In this document: positions 1 to 12,985 of the stretch, one piece after another | How positions within the stretch are numbered: the stretch's first letter is position 1 | How the letters are laid out: every line of letters starts with the position of its first letter | From: Macrotis lagotis | Lineage: Eukaryota; Chordata; Mammalia; Peramelemorphia; Peramelidae | Reading direction: 5' to 3' | Assembly: GCF_037893015.1 (NCBI RefSeq) | Contig: NC_133663.1 | Span: 620,001 to 684,000 of the forward strand | DNA length: 64,000 nucleotides | The notes under the pieces: model-generated | What the model saw: the letters and a program-made list of their open reading frames with translations, nothing else | What the model was told of the DNA's origin: nothing | Database searches by the model: none | Program-made: the position numbers and the translations under genes

Positions 1-799
1 CCCTTAAGACCTAGCAAGAAGCCAGTGAGGAGAGGCTGAGAATGGAGTGGGGGTTGGACCAAGAGGGGAGGCTGGATGTCTGGATGCTCAGATCCCACTC
101 TATCAAAGACTTTCCTTTCTATGATGCTCACACTAATCTTCTCTCTTCTTGGATACCCCAGTCTAGGAATAGATAGATTCTGGATGTCTTTCCTGTCCTT
201 AGTCCTACCTAGGGGCTTCTCTTCAAGCTGGAGGTCAGAGCAGGGCCTGGAGAGGATGACCCTGGCTAAACCCTGACTCCTTAGAGGCTCAGAGACCTGG
301 GGAAGTTTATGAAGGTCTTGCCATGCCATGCAACTTAGGACCCCTCAGGAGGAGTGCAGAGCATGGGACATGGGAAGCTCAAGGGAAAGAGATGGATGGA
401 GTAAGTATGGGCTTCAATGTTAAAGAAATCACAGGCCATCAGTACTTTTAAGCACAAGCCTCAAATTCTGACTGATGCCATCTCCTGGTCTTATTCCTGG
501 GTAAAATCCAGATTTCAGTCTGGTACCTTTGACTTTACTGATCTCCTTTGCTATAGATCTCTGGGAAGGAAATTCTAACTCATTCCACCCTTGGGACATC
601 CTATGGAAACTCAATAAGAGATACCTGGAGCCTGATGCCTCCACCCCTGAGGATGACAGAGGCTTCAGAGCTGTGGGACAATCCAATCCAGCCTGGCTCT
701 TTCCAGATGCAGGTTGCAGAGTCACAGGGCCCAGCCTTATCCCTATGGGTGACAGCATGTTTTCTCCCCTAATTCCTGACTGTACAGTAGCTGTGGAGC
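1..799. other. unassigned non-coding DNA
   Basis: I recognise no gene or repeat here. Short open frames on both strands show no known motif and look like chance. Confidence 0.5.
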
Positions 800-1130
800 G
801 AGAGTGACAGACTTTAATAGCAATTCATCTCAGTGTGGGCTCTCAAACCTTAATTTATCTTTGTTACTGCCAATGTTTGGATTAATCTGTGGCTCTGTGT
901 CTCTCTCACTTCCATGAGACCCAGAAGGATCAGAGGGAATTGATACATACAAGGAACTGAATTTCAATTAACGTGAGCTTGTTGCTAATTTTCTAACACA
1001 TAACCAAGAAACATTCTAATTCATTACTGTTTTGTCATTACCATTCTCCAGAGGAAACTCTTCTGCACACTCATTTTTCTTGAAGATTTATTCATCAAGC
1101 TAAGGCCTGGATCCCCCTCCCTCTACCATA
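800..1130. other. possible conserved non-coding element (weak)
   Basis: This is unique, AT-rich sequence with several TAAT/ATTA cores, for example near 850, 873 and 968, and no repeat signature. It differs from the purine-rich DNA that follows. Enhancer character is only a guess from composition. Confidence 0.22.
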
Positions 1131-1278
1131 GCAGGAAATGAGTCCCTGCACTATTGTCCACCCCAGGACTTCCCAGTGTCTGTCAGGATACTAATTTCTG
1201 AGATTGGCTGCCTGCTTGAACACCATCTGGGTCTCCATTGCATCATCTGTAGACTGCTGGTGACTCACCTAGCCCTGA

Positions 1279-1509
1279 AGGAAGCAAAGAATGGAGTGAA
1301 GGAGAGAGGGAGAAGTAATAGAGAAAGGAAGGAAGAAAGGAAGGAAGGAAGAAGGGAAGGAAGAAGGAAGAACAAGAGGGAGGGAGGCAGAAGGAAGGAA
1401 GGGAGGGAGGGAGGAAGGGAGGGAGGAGGAAGGGAGGGAGGGAGGGAGGGAGGAAGGAAGGAAGGAAGGAAGGAAGGAAGGAAGGAAGGAAGGAAGGAAG
1501 GAAGGAAGG
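1279..1509. repeat. (GGAA)n / GGGA-rich purine microsatellite
   Basis: About 230 bases are almost pure purine on the + strand. An imperfect GGAA/GGGA part is followed by a clean (GGAA)n run from about 1450 to 1508. The long frames across it, rich in K/E/R/G on + and L/P/S on -, come from the repeat. Confidence 0.95.
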
Positions 1510-1989
1510 GCTGCCTTAAACTGGAGCAACTCTTCCCATTCTGTATGTTTTTTGTAAATGAATTTAGTGGTCAGGGTCTGGTTTTAAATATTAATATTAT
1601 TCTTCTTTCCTTTAGAGACACAGCCTCTCACATCTGTCAAATGGAGTTGATGTATTTGACCTTCTAGCTAAATAACATGAAAGGTTTGATGAATCCTATT
1701 CATTGAAGCCAATCTGTTCAGCAATTTGAGGGTCAGGGTATTTAGGAATCCCTGTTTTTGCTGTCAAAAAACGTCATCTTTTGGAGTCATAGGAAATCGG
1801 GGTTTTTTTTTAATAATCCTGATTTTCCTAGGTTGTCTCTATCATGAATGCCCTAGAAACCTCTTTCCCTTAGAAATTCACTCTTCCCTTGGAGTTCTCT
1901 TATTTCTCACCCACTCTCCCCCCTGTGGTCTTGGATTAGTTGTTTCCTCCCTGAACCTCCACTGTAAAGAGGATATCTGTAGTCCTCTA
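1510..1989. other. unassigned non-coding DNA
   Basis: No recognisable gene or repeat. Confidence 0.45.
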
Positions 1990-2190
1990 CAAGCTGCACT
2001 TCTTACCGGATTTTCTCTACCCTGCCCCTTTGTAAGGTTTCCCACCTCCATGCTTTTCCCTCCTTCCCCCTACATTTTATGTATTGTATTTCCCTAATAG
2101 AATATAAACTCCTTGAGGGAAGAGGATGATTTTCTTTCTGCTTGTATTTGTATTCTTAGAGCTTAGGCCATAATTGTTTTTCCATCATTC
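1990..2190 (+). mobile_element. L2 LINE 3' end (old)
   Basis: The L2 3' UTR signature 'atataaactccttgaggg' at about 2101-2120 is followed by the degenerate segment that normally reads 'gtatccccagcgcttagcacagtg'. The 5' boundary is uncertain because the copy is diverged. Confidence 0.6.
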
Positions 2191-2249
2191 TGACCATGCA
2201 TGACCCCTTGAACCAATGCTTTTCTATTTCGTTTTCCAGTGGATTAATG

Positions 2250-2364
2250 CAAGCAGAGGTTAAGTGACTTGCCAGAGTCGCACAGTTAGCAAGTGTTTAA
2301 GGCCAGACTTGAGCTTAGATCTTTCTGATTCTAGGCCTGGAACTCTATCCATTGCTAGCTGTTG
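2250..2364 (-). mobile_element. CORE-SINE/MIR-type SINE
   Basis: Read on +, it shows the reversed CORE-SINE order: 'taagtgacttgccagag', 'cacagttag', an 'aagtgtttaaggccag' block, then the reversed tRNA-like head ending 'ctctatccattgctagctg'. It is moderately diverged. Confidence 0.8.
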
Positions 2365-2590
2365 AGTATTCTAAGTTCTTAATAAAAGTTTTTGAAACAT
2401 TGGACTTTGCTGCAAACATGCACACAGCTGGTTATGCCCTTTTGTCTGTCCTAGAGATGTGGAAGAGAATGAAGACAATAAAGACAAAGAAATCAATTCA
2501 ATAATCAATGAGCATTTTTTAAGCGCCACTATGCAAGAGACACTGTGCTAGGCTCCAAGAATACAAAGAAGGAAGCAGTCCTTAGTCATA

Positions 2591-2601
2591 AGAAGTTGAC
2601 A

Positions 2602-2605
<4 letters not shown>
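2591..2605. repeat. target-site duplication, left copy
   Basis: Fifteen bases, AGAAGTTGACATTTT, repeat at 2958-2972 with one mismatch and flank the RPS21 retrocopy. On the minus strand the site reads TT/AAAA, the preferred nick of L1 endonuclease. This points to L1-driven retroposition. Confidence 0.9.
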
Positions 2606-2972
<367 letters not shown>

Positions 2973-3640
2973 AACAGAGTAGACTTTGAGGAAATGGATG
3001 TGCAGAATAAGCAGAATGATCATTATTGCCCAAAGTAATCCACACAAGTAATGATGAAAGGCAGGAGGATTGGGGGGATCAGGGAAGACTGGGGTACAGA
3101 AGGGAGAGCCTGAGCTAATTCTTGGGAAAAAAGGGTTGGTCAGACAGACTTGAGGAAGGAGTGCCTTCCAGATGTTCCAGGAAGATGGGACAGCCCAGGC
3201 AAAGTCAGGCAGGAGGGAGATGGGAAAAAAGAGAGGACAATTTGGTTGGATTCTAGAGTGCAGGAAAATAAGAAATAGTCATTGAAAGTGGAAAGGTAAG
3301 TTAGGGTCATGTTTGAACAGCTAAACAGGGGTTTGTACTTTTATTATAAAGGAGATAGGGAAATCACTAGAACTAGTTGTTTAGGGGAGTCACCTGATCA
3401 AATGTTGGTTATAGGAAATGTCATTTCAGTGGCTAAGAGTTCAATGGATTGGAAAGGGGAAGACTGAGTCAGGGAGACTCATCAAGCTGCTATGCAGTGA
3501 TATAGATAAGGACAAATGAAGACCTGAACTAAGATGGTGACTGTGTAAAAAGGGAGGAGGGTCTGGATTTGAGAGATGTAGTGGAGATAGAAATGACAAA
3601 AGTTTATCAATTTAGTGGATTTATAAGGAGAGAGACAGAG

Positions 3641-4223
3641 AGGGGAAAGAAGTGAGAGAGAAGAAAGAAAGGGAGGGAGAGAGCCCTTGGTTATCTTCCT
3701 CCTTTCGCCTTAAAGTCTGACTCTGTCTATGGTCCTGAAAACACCATCATGGGTCCCATTATGCGGCACCCAACGTGTGCTTTGGAAAAAGCTCAGCTTA
3801 TGTTCAGACCAGTCAGTAATAGAAGTATATGTGGGGACCATTAGAATCACATAGATCAAACTCCTCTCCACAACACAATTGGCTTTCTGCCAGAGTTCAA
3901 AGGTCAGTTTCCATAACTAATTGTAAGTGTTCAAACTTTGTTTCTCTCTGCTCCTCTGGGGCAGCCAAACACATATTCTCTCCTCTTGGAGTGTAGGGCC
4001 CACATTGATGCCCCACATCCTCGCAGGCATCATTAACAGGATGCTTCAGAACACCTGGATAGGAAAGTGATGCTCACAGAGGGTTAGCAAGGCTTCAGCA
4101 AGAAGAAGTTAAGTCAAGTAAACTTCATCTCTGTTTCTAAGTTACGTGACAAGGAATCACAGAATCTGGGAGTTAGAAGGGAATTTGTTGTTGTTTTGCC
4201 AAGAGGATTGATCAGATAGACTT
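3641..4223. other. unassigned non-coding DNA
   Basis: A short GA-rich stretch (3625-3680) leads into DNA with no recognisable repeat or gene. Confidence 0.45.
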
Positions 4224-4452
4224 GAGGGAGTCAATTTTCAGTCATATTTACTCCTTGTGACCCAGTTTGGGGTTTTCCTTGAAAAAGAACCTGGAGTAGT
4301 TGACCATTTCCTTCTCTAGACCATTGTACAGATCAGAAAACTGAAGCATGAAGGGTGAAGTAATTTGCCCAAGGTCCTGCAGCTAGAAAGTGTCTGAGGT
4401 CAGACTTGCATTCCTGACTCCAGGTCCTGTACTCTAACCACTGCAACTCCCA
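4224..4452 (-). mobile_element. MAR1-type CORE-SINE, near full length
   Basis: The + strand shows the complete reversed order: a tail block around 'ggggttttccttg', the 'gaccatttccttctc' block, 'acagatcagaaaactgaag', the CORE 'aatttgcccaaggtcctgcag', then the reversed tRNA head 'ctgactccaggtcctgtactctaacc'. It directly abuts an L3 copy. Confidence 0.82.
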
Positions 4453-4455
4453 GCT

Positions 4456-4935
4456 TCCCTTGAAAGGCCTTAAATCCAGTCCCGGCTTGACCAGGCATCT
4501 TTTGATATCATAGATGCCAAGGGATCTCCCAGTTCCCCACCCCAAGAGGGGTTGTCTTCCACCTCCCAAGATAGACTGTTCCACTTCAGACCAAGTCTCA
4601 TTGTTAGGATTTCTTCCTGACATGTCTCTTGAATTTGACACTAATTCCCCCTTATTTTCCTCAGGGACTGAGCACAACAAGGGTCATCCCTCTTCTATAT
4701 AATAGTCCTTCAGGTATTTAAAGGTTGCTATTGTGTTCCCCAGAGCCCTCCACTTTCTAAGCTAAGTGCCTCTATTCCTTCACCCACTCCCCCCTCTTTT
4801 ACATGGACTCCTGATGGCTCCTCTCTTTGTGTTCTTCAGCCTCTCTATGTCCTTCCTAAAATGCAATGCTCCAGTCTAGTCTGACTAGGGCAGAGGTTAT
4901 GGATGATGGTCAAGATGGTCAGTGGGAGAGCCCAG
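4456..4935 (-). mobile_element. L3/CR1 LINE fragment
   Basis: Antisense L3/CR1 landmarks appear in order: 'ttaggatttcttcctgacat', 'gggtcatccctcttctatat', 'tcaggtatttaaaggttgct', 'atgtccttcctaaaatgcaa', and 'ctccagtctagtctgactag' followed by 'ggcagag'. They match the 3' half of the family's RT gene in reverse. Confidence 0.7.
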
Positions 4936-7070
4936 CAACCTCTCCTAGAATTCAAAGGCTCATCCCCTTGCCTTCTGTGTCCTCAGTTCCCTGTCTGTCT
5001 CCCCAAGTACTTCTGTCAGACTCTTCTGAGGATCCTGTCACTCAATCACTCTGCTCTGCCCTCCCAGAGAGGCCCAGGAGTTCAATACCTATGTAGTGCT
5101 GAGCTTTAGGGAAGTAATATTCCACACTTTTCTCCTGAGCTAAAGAAGCCCACCCCCAGAAGCTGAACTCTGAGCCAAATGTCATTCAGCCAGCACTAAC
5201 TCTGTTTGGCTTAAATATTTCAGGACTTAATGGCCATGTATGCCATAGAGATGTATTGTCTCCCATTGTAAGTGGTGAGCTGAGTTTGGTATTTTGCATG
5301 TGTGTCTCTCTGTAGAGATGGGGTAATTAGTGTAATTATTAGGGGGTTAATGAAGCTGGAAACAGTGTATCCAAGCACTCTGGGATGGAGGCTGGTAAAG
5401 TGGGTGTCTGTGTTTGCTTGCTCACATGCCTCCTCCCTCAGGACTAGAATTCTAGTCAGTAATAAAAATACCAGATTTATGTGTTCTCCCTGATCAGTCT
5501 GTTGAACTTTGTAGGAGTGAGACAGACCCAGACTTAGTCTCCTCCTATAGAAGTAAGAGGCACTCCTTGGCACACAATGGGGGATGATTTTCACTGTTGG
5601 CGGGGGGGGGGGGGGGGGGGCTGCCCTTAAGATGAAGGACCAATGGTTGCGGTTACCAAGGCAGAGAGTCAAAGATCATCCCCTTCCTTGTCCTGGTCTG
5701 CCAGAGTCCTAGTTGAACTTGAGGAGCAAGCCTTGGGGAGCACTGCTCCAACCCTGCAGTCAGGTTCCCATTTCTGTTTGAGATGACTCAGAGTACTAGT
5801 ACATTCTGACTGTGTCTATTGGCCTTTTCCCAGTAGCCATTGTTTAGGGACCATCTGCCTTTTCATTACTCTACAAGGGGGAATGCAAGATCAAGAAAAG
5901 AGGAGAGCCCTTGCTCTGGAGAGGGGCAATGGAGTCATAGGATTTACAGCTGGAAGGCAAGCAGTGGTGCTTTTGACCTCCATTAGAAGAGAATCTTAGA
6001 AGAGAATCTTGCCAGGATCAGAGATCTGGGAAAGCTCTCCTCTTCCCTTCAGTTCCTGCTTAGAAGTTGGGAACTCCTCCTCCTCTTTTGTCCCAGGACC
6101 ACCCTTTCATCTGAGCCCCTGGTGATGATTGGCCACATGCCTAGCCTTAGAAATTAATCTTTTGATCAGTTTGCCCACCAACAAGTCTTTCATAGCACAA
6201 TTCAATGCGAGGCAGCCTGCTAGATAATGGAGATAGAGACCAAGGTTCAACTTTCTGGTATCAGGTTGGATACTTGGTACTTCTTCCCCCAGGATCAAAT
6301 CTAATTTTATAGTATAATTTGTGGGAGGCCATTGAGATGGATTTGTAGAACTAATCTATTCAGATGGACCCTCGATTAAAGATTGGAAAGCCTATCCTCT
6401 CTCTGGACTCTTGGTCCACATCCTTCTGAGCTCTCTCTTTCCCTCTCCAGGAGAGCTATGAGAAGCAAGCTCTTTCCTACTCCCTGGATGATGGGCAGTA
6501 ACCCCCCATCAAAGTGAGAGTTTTCCCATCTATAGGATCCCCAGATTTATATTTGTTTATATTTGCAGATGGTAGGAAGATGGGACATTTATGTTTTGGG
6601 CAGATGTTCTCCATGTTTGAGTCTGTCAACCTCATCTCAACGCCTACTTTCATGAATGAGTTAGGTTCCTAGTAGTAGTTATCCTTTGTGATTGAAGAAG
6701 ACAAGTTGGGTTCCTAGAGGTTTCTAGAGGTGGGATCTCCTTCGTTTACTTCTAGGAGCACCCCTAATGAAGGCAGTAGAGTGGTCTTCTTTCATGGCAT
6801 TGCTTTGAACCCTGACAAGTACACTCCCACTATCAGTTTAGAAAAGAGTATTTACCAAGCTGGGATTAAAAGATTGTACCACAATAGTTTGTGATACTCT
6901 CCCACTAGTTCATAGTGTTTGTGGGAATATGAGCCTAAGAGTAGTGAGCATACATGGCAAATGAAAAACTCACAGTTCCTGGTTGCTAGCCGTTCTTTTC
7001 TTCTTTCCATGGGTTCCTCAAGAATTGCCCTTTAGATGTAGGAGGAGTTCTCTTTGCTAGGTCTCTTCTT
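4936..7070. other. unassigned non-coding DNA
   Basis: Over 2 kb contain no repeat or gene I can name. A 19-base G run lies at 5602-5620. A short tandem duplication (unit 'ttagaagagaatc') lies at about 5983-6009. Confidence 0.45.
5602..5620. repeat. poly-G homopolymer
   Basis: Nineteen consecutive G residues on +. It may be inaccurate in length, since homopolymers are prone to slippage and sequencing error. Confidence 0.95.
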
Positions 7071-7835
7071 TTAATTGATAATTTATTTTATTTTTCCAGT
7101 TGTATGTTATGAGAGTTTTTCAACATTCATCCACAGGCATATGCACATGCATATTTATAAGTTACATAATTTACTTCCTTGTTCCTTTCCCACTCCCATT
7201 CCCTCAGTGGTGAACAGTCTGGTGAACATTGTACATATACATTTTTGCCTAACATATTTACAGATTAGCCATGTTCTGTATGAGGAATTAGAACTAAGGG
7301 GGAAAAAAAATAAGAAAACCATGAAATAGGAAGGAAAAAAATGAGAAATTTTAAAAAACGTGAACCTAGTGTTCATTCAGGTTCTGTAGGATTTTTTTTA
7401 GGGGGGATTTTGTTTTGTTTTGTTGTTCTTCATCTGGATGTATATAACATTGTCCATAACAGGTCTCTCAGTGTTGCCCCGGCTCTCTGAACTGCTGAGA
7501 GGAGCTACAACCATCAAAGTTGATCAACTCACAATGTTGTTGTTAATGTGGACAATGCTCCCTTGGTTCTGCTCCCTTTGCTCAGCATCAGTTCTTGTAA
7601 TTTCTTCCATGCTTCTCTAGAGTCTGGAAATTCATGGTTTCTTATAGAACAATAGTACTCCATAACATTTATATACCATAATTTGTTCAGCCATTACCTG
7701 AATGATGGGCATCCACTCAATTTCCAATTCTTTACCATTATAAAAAGAGGTGCTATGAATATTTTGGAACATGTGGGACTTTTTCCATTTTTTTTATTTC
7801 TTCTGGATATAAGCCTGTTAGGTCCCATGTAAAGT
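7071..7835 (-). mobile_element. L1 LINE, 5'-truncated 3' end
   Basis: The + strand reads an L1 3' end backwards. A T-rich start and 'tttttcaacattcatccaca' of the 3' UTR come first. The antisense ORF2 C-terminus follows, with 'ggttctgctccctttgctca', 'gtactccataacatttatat', 'cagccattacctgaatgatg' and 'caatttccaattctttacca'. It is too diverged for open ORF2 sequence. Confidence 0.85.
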
Positions 7836-9082
7836 TATAAGCTCAGTCTGTCCTTGGCTCCTGATGTTGCTGATCATCCCACCAGATGCTTTCCTGCTTA
7901 GAACACATTGTGGAAGACATAAAATCAAGACCCTTCAAAACTGATCAAAGATGAGGGAGGAGTAATCAGGGACTTCTTCCCCTCCAGACTGTTCCTTCTG
8001 AAATTTACTCTCTTCTCAATTTAATTGATAATTTTCAAATTATTGCTGGGGTGTAGGGAAGTTTTTTTTTAAATTTAATCTAAGGCCCTTTGATTGACTG
8101 ATTAATGTGTTTACACTTACTAAGGTCTCAGAGATAAAATGGGATGTGGTGAAATCTACCCCATTCTTATGCAAGCAAAACCTCTAAGCAATGAGCTGGA
8201 TCAGTACTTGAAGCTGATTGAGCAGACTGAGTGTGTTGGAAACCATTTTAATGGAGCTGCAGAGAGATATTTCTGGTTATATTCAACTTGTGGGCCCCCT
8301 TTCCTAACATTAAGACCCAGTACATGGCCCACAAAGGTGTGAGGCCACAGTTAAAGCTGAATCTTTTATAAGGCTCTGAGAATAGAAAGAGAAGAGAAAA
8401 GAAAAGGCAAGTAGGGTAGAGTAGGGAAGCCATAAGGAGAAGAAATGATGGAGGAGGGCACAAGAGGACAGAGGAGGAAGCTCCTGAACTTGGAAATTCC
8501 CCTTTCCCTTAGACTGGTGGTGACACTGGATCAGACATTTTACACCTCAAGTCTCTCTAGAAAAGTGAGATATGGTTCCATGGAGCCTGAGTAGCAGTTT
8601 CTTAACCTAAGGAATCACTCAGGGAGCCATACTAACTTTGAATGTAATAAAGCATAAAACCTAAAGGGAGACAATGAGATTCCACCCTCCCCTTGAGAAT
8701 CAGCTCCAGAGTTTCTTCTAAGGCCCTGCCTATCTTCTACTGGATCTGACTCACTTCTTTGGGTAAGAGGATTGGTGGCAGGGACTGAAGGGGAGGAAAT
8801 CATGCAAACCTCAACTGAGTCAGTCATCATGGGACCAAAGGCAGGTGAAGTGTGCCAGGAATAGAAGCTCTCATCTTTACAAAGTCTAATCCTTCATGGG
8901 CACTGGCCAACTATACTTATACAGAACCATAAGTATGAAAAGTCACTGAGCCATTCAGACCCTGTGGCCAAGCATTTCACAGAACAAGAAAGTGAGAGGC
9001 AAAAGAGTCTCACAGAAATGAAAATATTCACAACTTTTTGTGGTAATGGGATTTTTTGTTCTCTTGTCAAGTCCAGTTCATT
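7836..9082. other. unassigned non-coding DNA
   Basis: No convincing repeat or gene. A small A/G-rich patch lies at about 8380-8470. Confidence 0.45.
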
Positions 9083-9190
9083 CAATTACATTAAATAAAC
9101 ATTGATATGATCTAGGAACTATGCCAAATTCTGGGAATACAAAGAGGAAAAAGAAACTGCCCTCAAAGAGCATACAATCTAATGAAGGAC
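9083..9190 (-). mobile_element. L2 LINE 3' end fragment
   Basis: Antisense L2 end: 'aataaacattgatatgatct', 'ctgggaatacaaagaggaaa', then 'ctgccctcaaagagcataca' followed by 'atctaatg'. Confidence 0.7.
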
Positions 9191-9478
9191 AATGATGATG
9201 TTTGTTCTTGGTTCTAGAAAAAGACCATGACATCAGGGAGGTGAATGCCATGATAAGCAAGGGAATTATATTCACTTGCTCTCCCAGAACCATCTAGGAC
9301 CAGTGGCCAGATATGGATCAGGAAAACTGGGGAATGGCCCCAGATGTTAGGGTAAAGTGACTTGCCCAAGGCCCCACAGCTAGTAATTGTCAAGTGTCTG
9401 AGGTCAGCTTTGAACTCAGGTCCTCCTGACCCAAGGATTGCCATTCTATCCTCAATATCATCTAGCTGCCTGGGTGTC
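9191..9478 (-). mobile_element. long CORE-SINE (marsupial-specific 3' block)
   Basis: Read on +, it starts with the distal block 'agaaaaagaccatgacatca' and 'gccatgataagcaaggg'. It passes 'ccagtggccagatatgga' and the CORE 'aagtgacttgcccaagg', and ends in the reversed tRNA head. It has the same architecture as the copy at 51,923. Confidence 0.8.
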
Positions 9479-10239
9479 TGGTATGAAAAACTAGGAAATG
9501 GAAATGTCATTTGGAAAGATGAAGCTAAAAGGAGTTGCTGAGATTGAACAAGATTACAAAGAAGAGATGTGAACTACAGACAATGCTATGGAGACCTTAA
9601 GACTATGAAAAAAGATCTGAAATGATTGGAGAAAATCAGTGATGTTTCCCCCTCAAAGAAAAGTTCAAGTGTAGAGTGAGAGGCCATCAGAAACATCTGA
9701 CCAATGGGCTTATTGTCTCATTTCTTTAAAATGTTCATGAAAATGCTCTGCATCCTAAAAGAGGCTATTCTTGAGGTGAAGGTAAGAAGATGGGAATAGG
9801 AAGCTTTAATAAGGATAGTCTTTGGTATATTGGCTAACGATGGATACATCTGGGACGAGCCAGGACTTACTTCCAGAATCTCCTGATTCATGGAAAGATC
9901 CAGTACTTTTTGCTGTTGGAGAAAGTACTTCTATCCAAGAAGTTGATGTGCATTCTGTGGGTTATCCCCATTCTGATTGGTTGGAATTGTGGGTGGCGAA
10001 AGAAGATACATCGTTTTTTTCTGGGTCCTGACATCATCCTGGGTTAGGGACCCAGAACCAGCTTGGACGAGGCTGTGGGCTATGAAGGCTATTCTTCCCT
10101 CTTGATGTGCCTTCTTTCTCCTTATTCAGCATTGGGTTTGAAGCCAGAACACCTCAGTTTAGTGTTTGCAACTGCTATTTAATACAACAACAAAAACAAC
10201 AATTCTATGTAGAAACAAAAGGTTTCCAGCTGGGAAACC
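9479..10239. other. unassigned non-coding DNA
   Basis: Diverged AT/GA-rich sequence. Some of it may be old LINE material, but I could not place it. Confidence 0.4.
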
Positions 10240-10376
10240 CAACCACAAATAGATCATTTAACACCTCTGGATCCCAGTTTCCTCATCTGCAACATGGTTA
10301 TAATAAAATGTGCCCTGGAGACTTAGTAGACAAGATGCTAGGTTTAGAGTCAAGAAGACAAGGGTTCAAGTCCTGA
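10240..10376 (+). mobile_element. MIR/CORE-SINE pieces
   Basis: A MIR-like 'cccagtttcctcatctgcaa' at 10,270 is followed at 10,317-10,376 by a SINE-like head ('ttagagtcaagaagacaagg', then 'gttcaagtcc'). They may be two separate fragments. Confidence 0.5.
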
Positions 10377-12264
10377 TCTGTCTTGATCATCATCACAAGA
10401 AAAATGCATGAGAACATTAATTGAACTGCTCGGGACACAGTAAAAGGGGAAGACTTGTAAAAATCCTTCTGGAATGAACAGACTTTTCACTACATGGGGC
10501 AACAGGCCAAGACTGGACATAGGGATGACTCGATTTCCTAAGTGAAAACCAGAGATTTACCTCCAGATGGAGCCTAGGAAGAAACTATCATCCCGCTGTG
10601 GGTGACATCAACAGGAATTCAACTGACATGTCAACAATGAGATAATAAACAAATAGTTGAGTAATATAGATTTGTTGTAGTAATAGAGGAGCCTATGATA
10701 GCAGCACAAGACCAAGTCACCATCACTAGAAATTATAGAAGGGTTTTCCCCTCGGGGAATCCAGACTCACTGATCAACATAGATCATGCAAGGGAATTAT
10801 GATAACTAAACAACATGTTGCCAAAAGTGACAAAAATTTCGTATCTCCCAAGGGCCAAGCAAAAGATAAGTAGATAGCTAGAATTATACGCCAAAAGCTC
10901 ATGATCTTTCATCAATAATGAACAAGAAGTCCCCATACAATAACAACAGATTCCCAATCTCTTTGAGGATTCAACAAATAACTGTATTGGCTTCGGAGAA
11001 TAATCACAGACAAACCTGTTGCTTATAATCATTCAACATAATGTGAAGAGTCATGAAGATTTAAGGGCAATATTTTTCACACCGAGTGTTTATAATATAC
11101 AAATAAGTGGAGCAAAAAATCTTTCAAGATACAGACATCTATAATAAGAAATAAAAATAGCCCAGAAGGAGGATGAGGTTTACATCATCCCATCATCCTC
11201 TCTGCTCCAGTTCTTCCAGTAAATCTACTGCAAGTAAGCTTAAATCCCCAAACTGTTCATGCCAAAGATCAGTCATTTCCCCACCATCACAGTAATGCAA
11301 CAAACATTAACCATAAAAGAACAATGGTCTGATGGTGTCATGGCCTGGGAATATTTTGATCTGATTGCCATTAGCTACAAGATGAGAAGAATAAAGATAA
11401 TGGCAGTGAAGATGATGACAACTATAATTTATGTAGCATTTAAGATTTGCAAATAGTCTATGAAACCAAAGGAAAGTCATTCAGCTTCTCCAGAACTTTG
11501 ATTCCTGATTGTAAATACAGAGATTACTATTTGTTCTGTGGACCACATAAACCACATAGGCATGAGGTAAAAAATGGTATTCTGCAGAGTCATCCAGAGA
11601 TGTTAGCTAATGTTGGTCACTTCTAAGGTGAATTCACATTTTGATAGTCATCCTTTGGGAAAGTCCCAGACAACTTCCCAAGGCAGAGGAAGGTAGGATA
11701 GCCCTAAAGGGAGAAGCCAGCAAACAAAGCCCACACCAGCTCCTCTTGGGATGACTGCATACTTATGGGATGGATGTTCTCGCCTCCTCTACCTTCTTAT
11801 GCAGTTTCTTTCCAGAGGAAGTGTAGACAGAGCATGCATTAAGCCCACGTCAGAAGGAAGACTGCTGTGATACTTTAAATGACTCTTAACAATAAGAGCC
11901 CCACATCCTAATAGCATTACCACCCCCCAGGGGGTGCTTCTGTTCCATTATACATCATGCCTGGCTGGGTCTCCATTTGTCACTGAACACCAAGCATGTG
12001 GTAATAGTCCTGTAAAACATGCCCTGTTGGGTCTTAATGCTTATTTAATGACACCTGCTACTTCAGTGCCCATAAAGGAAAGCATAATGGGAGGGAAGAG
12101 ATCTTAGGGCTGGAAGAAGAAAAGTTCTAGGAGTGACAGGTCATTTCCAGGTACATTTTAGTCACTGACAGTGGACTTCTGATGATCACAATGTAAGAAG
12201 GCAACACATGCCTTAGAACCTGGTATTCCATATTGTGATTCCAAATTTCTGCTTTAATCTTAGG
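10377..12264. other. unassigned non-coding DNA
   Basis: I recognise nothing firmly. A weak antisense MIR start ('tatgtagcatttaagatttg') lies at about 11,430. An 82-codon minus-strand frame at 10,784-11,032 has no motif I know. Confidence 0.4.
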
Positions 12265-12480
12265 TCCTCCTGTGGCTACAGTTCTTCTCACAGCAAGAAA
12301 CTTAACTTCACAGAAACTCAGTATGGGCAGGGACCTCACAATCTAGTCCATCAGTCCCTGAATCAGGAACCTAGTAAGAGACCATCCAAGCTCTTCTTGA
12401 AGACCTTAAGTGAACAGAAATCCAGGTCAGGCACTTCCTCATCCAGCTGATTCTGACTTTGGGAAAAATTGCACAGTTTT
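12265..12480 (-). mobile_element. possible L3/CR1 fragment
   Basis: The blocks 'aatctagtccatcagtccct' and 'catccaagctcttcttgaag' resemble the antisense L3/CR1 3' region ('catccagtctctgcttgaag'). The copy is diverged and the boundaries are loose. Confidence 0.4.
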
Positions 12481-12782
12481 GTATTAAAAATGAAACCTTA
12501 GAAAGACAAGTGGTGTTTTACTAAACAATGGATTCTGAAGAGATACGGGCAGAATTGGGAAGATAATGCTTGAGAATATAATCTGGATTTCTGAGACTAT
12601 GGCTTAAAATACAGGAAGAACAATGTCCCATCTAGGGAGACAGTATACCTATACAGGACTGGATAGTAAGTGTGGACCTGAGTGTAGTTGTACTAATCTA
12701 ATCCAAAGGGTTCTTAACTGAAAGGGAAAAAGAGACCAATATTTGTCCCATGTGATAATCATGGAGTAACTACAATGTAGAA

Positions 12783-12836
12783 AGAAGAAGAAGAAGAAGA
12801 AGAAGAAGAAGAAGAAGAAGAAAAGGAAGGAAGGAA

Positions 12837-12882
<46 letters not shown>

Positions 12883-12891
12883 AGAAAGAAA
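12783..12891. repeat. compound (GAA)n-(GGAA)n-(GAAA)n microsatellite
   Basis: Three purine repeats follow one another: GAA to about 12,822, GGAA to about 12,840, then GAAA to 12,891. Pure purine tracts of this length can form triplex DNA. Confidence 0.95.
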
Positions 12892-12985
12892 ACTTAGCTA
12901 CTAAGATATCCAGAGAGTCACAGGAAACAAAATTCAGGACAGGAGACAGGAGCAGTATTCATGGCCTTTGATATCTACACACAAA

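Noticed and set aside
1176-1667. 163-codon + frame
   Set aside because: Its core is the GGAA microsatellite.
10377-11400. Possible retroelement interior
   Set aside because: I could match no block to a family, so I left it unassigned.
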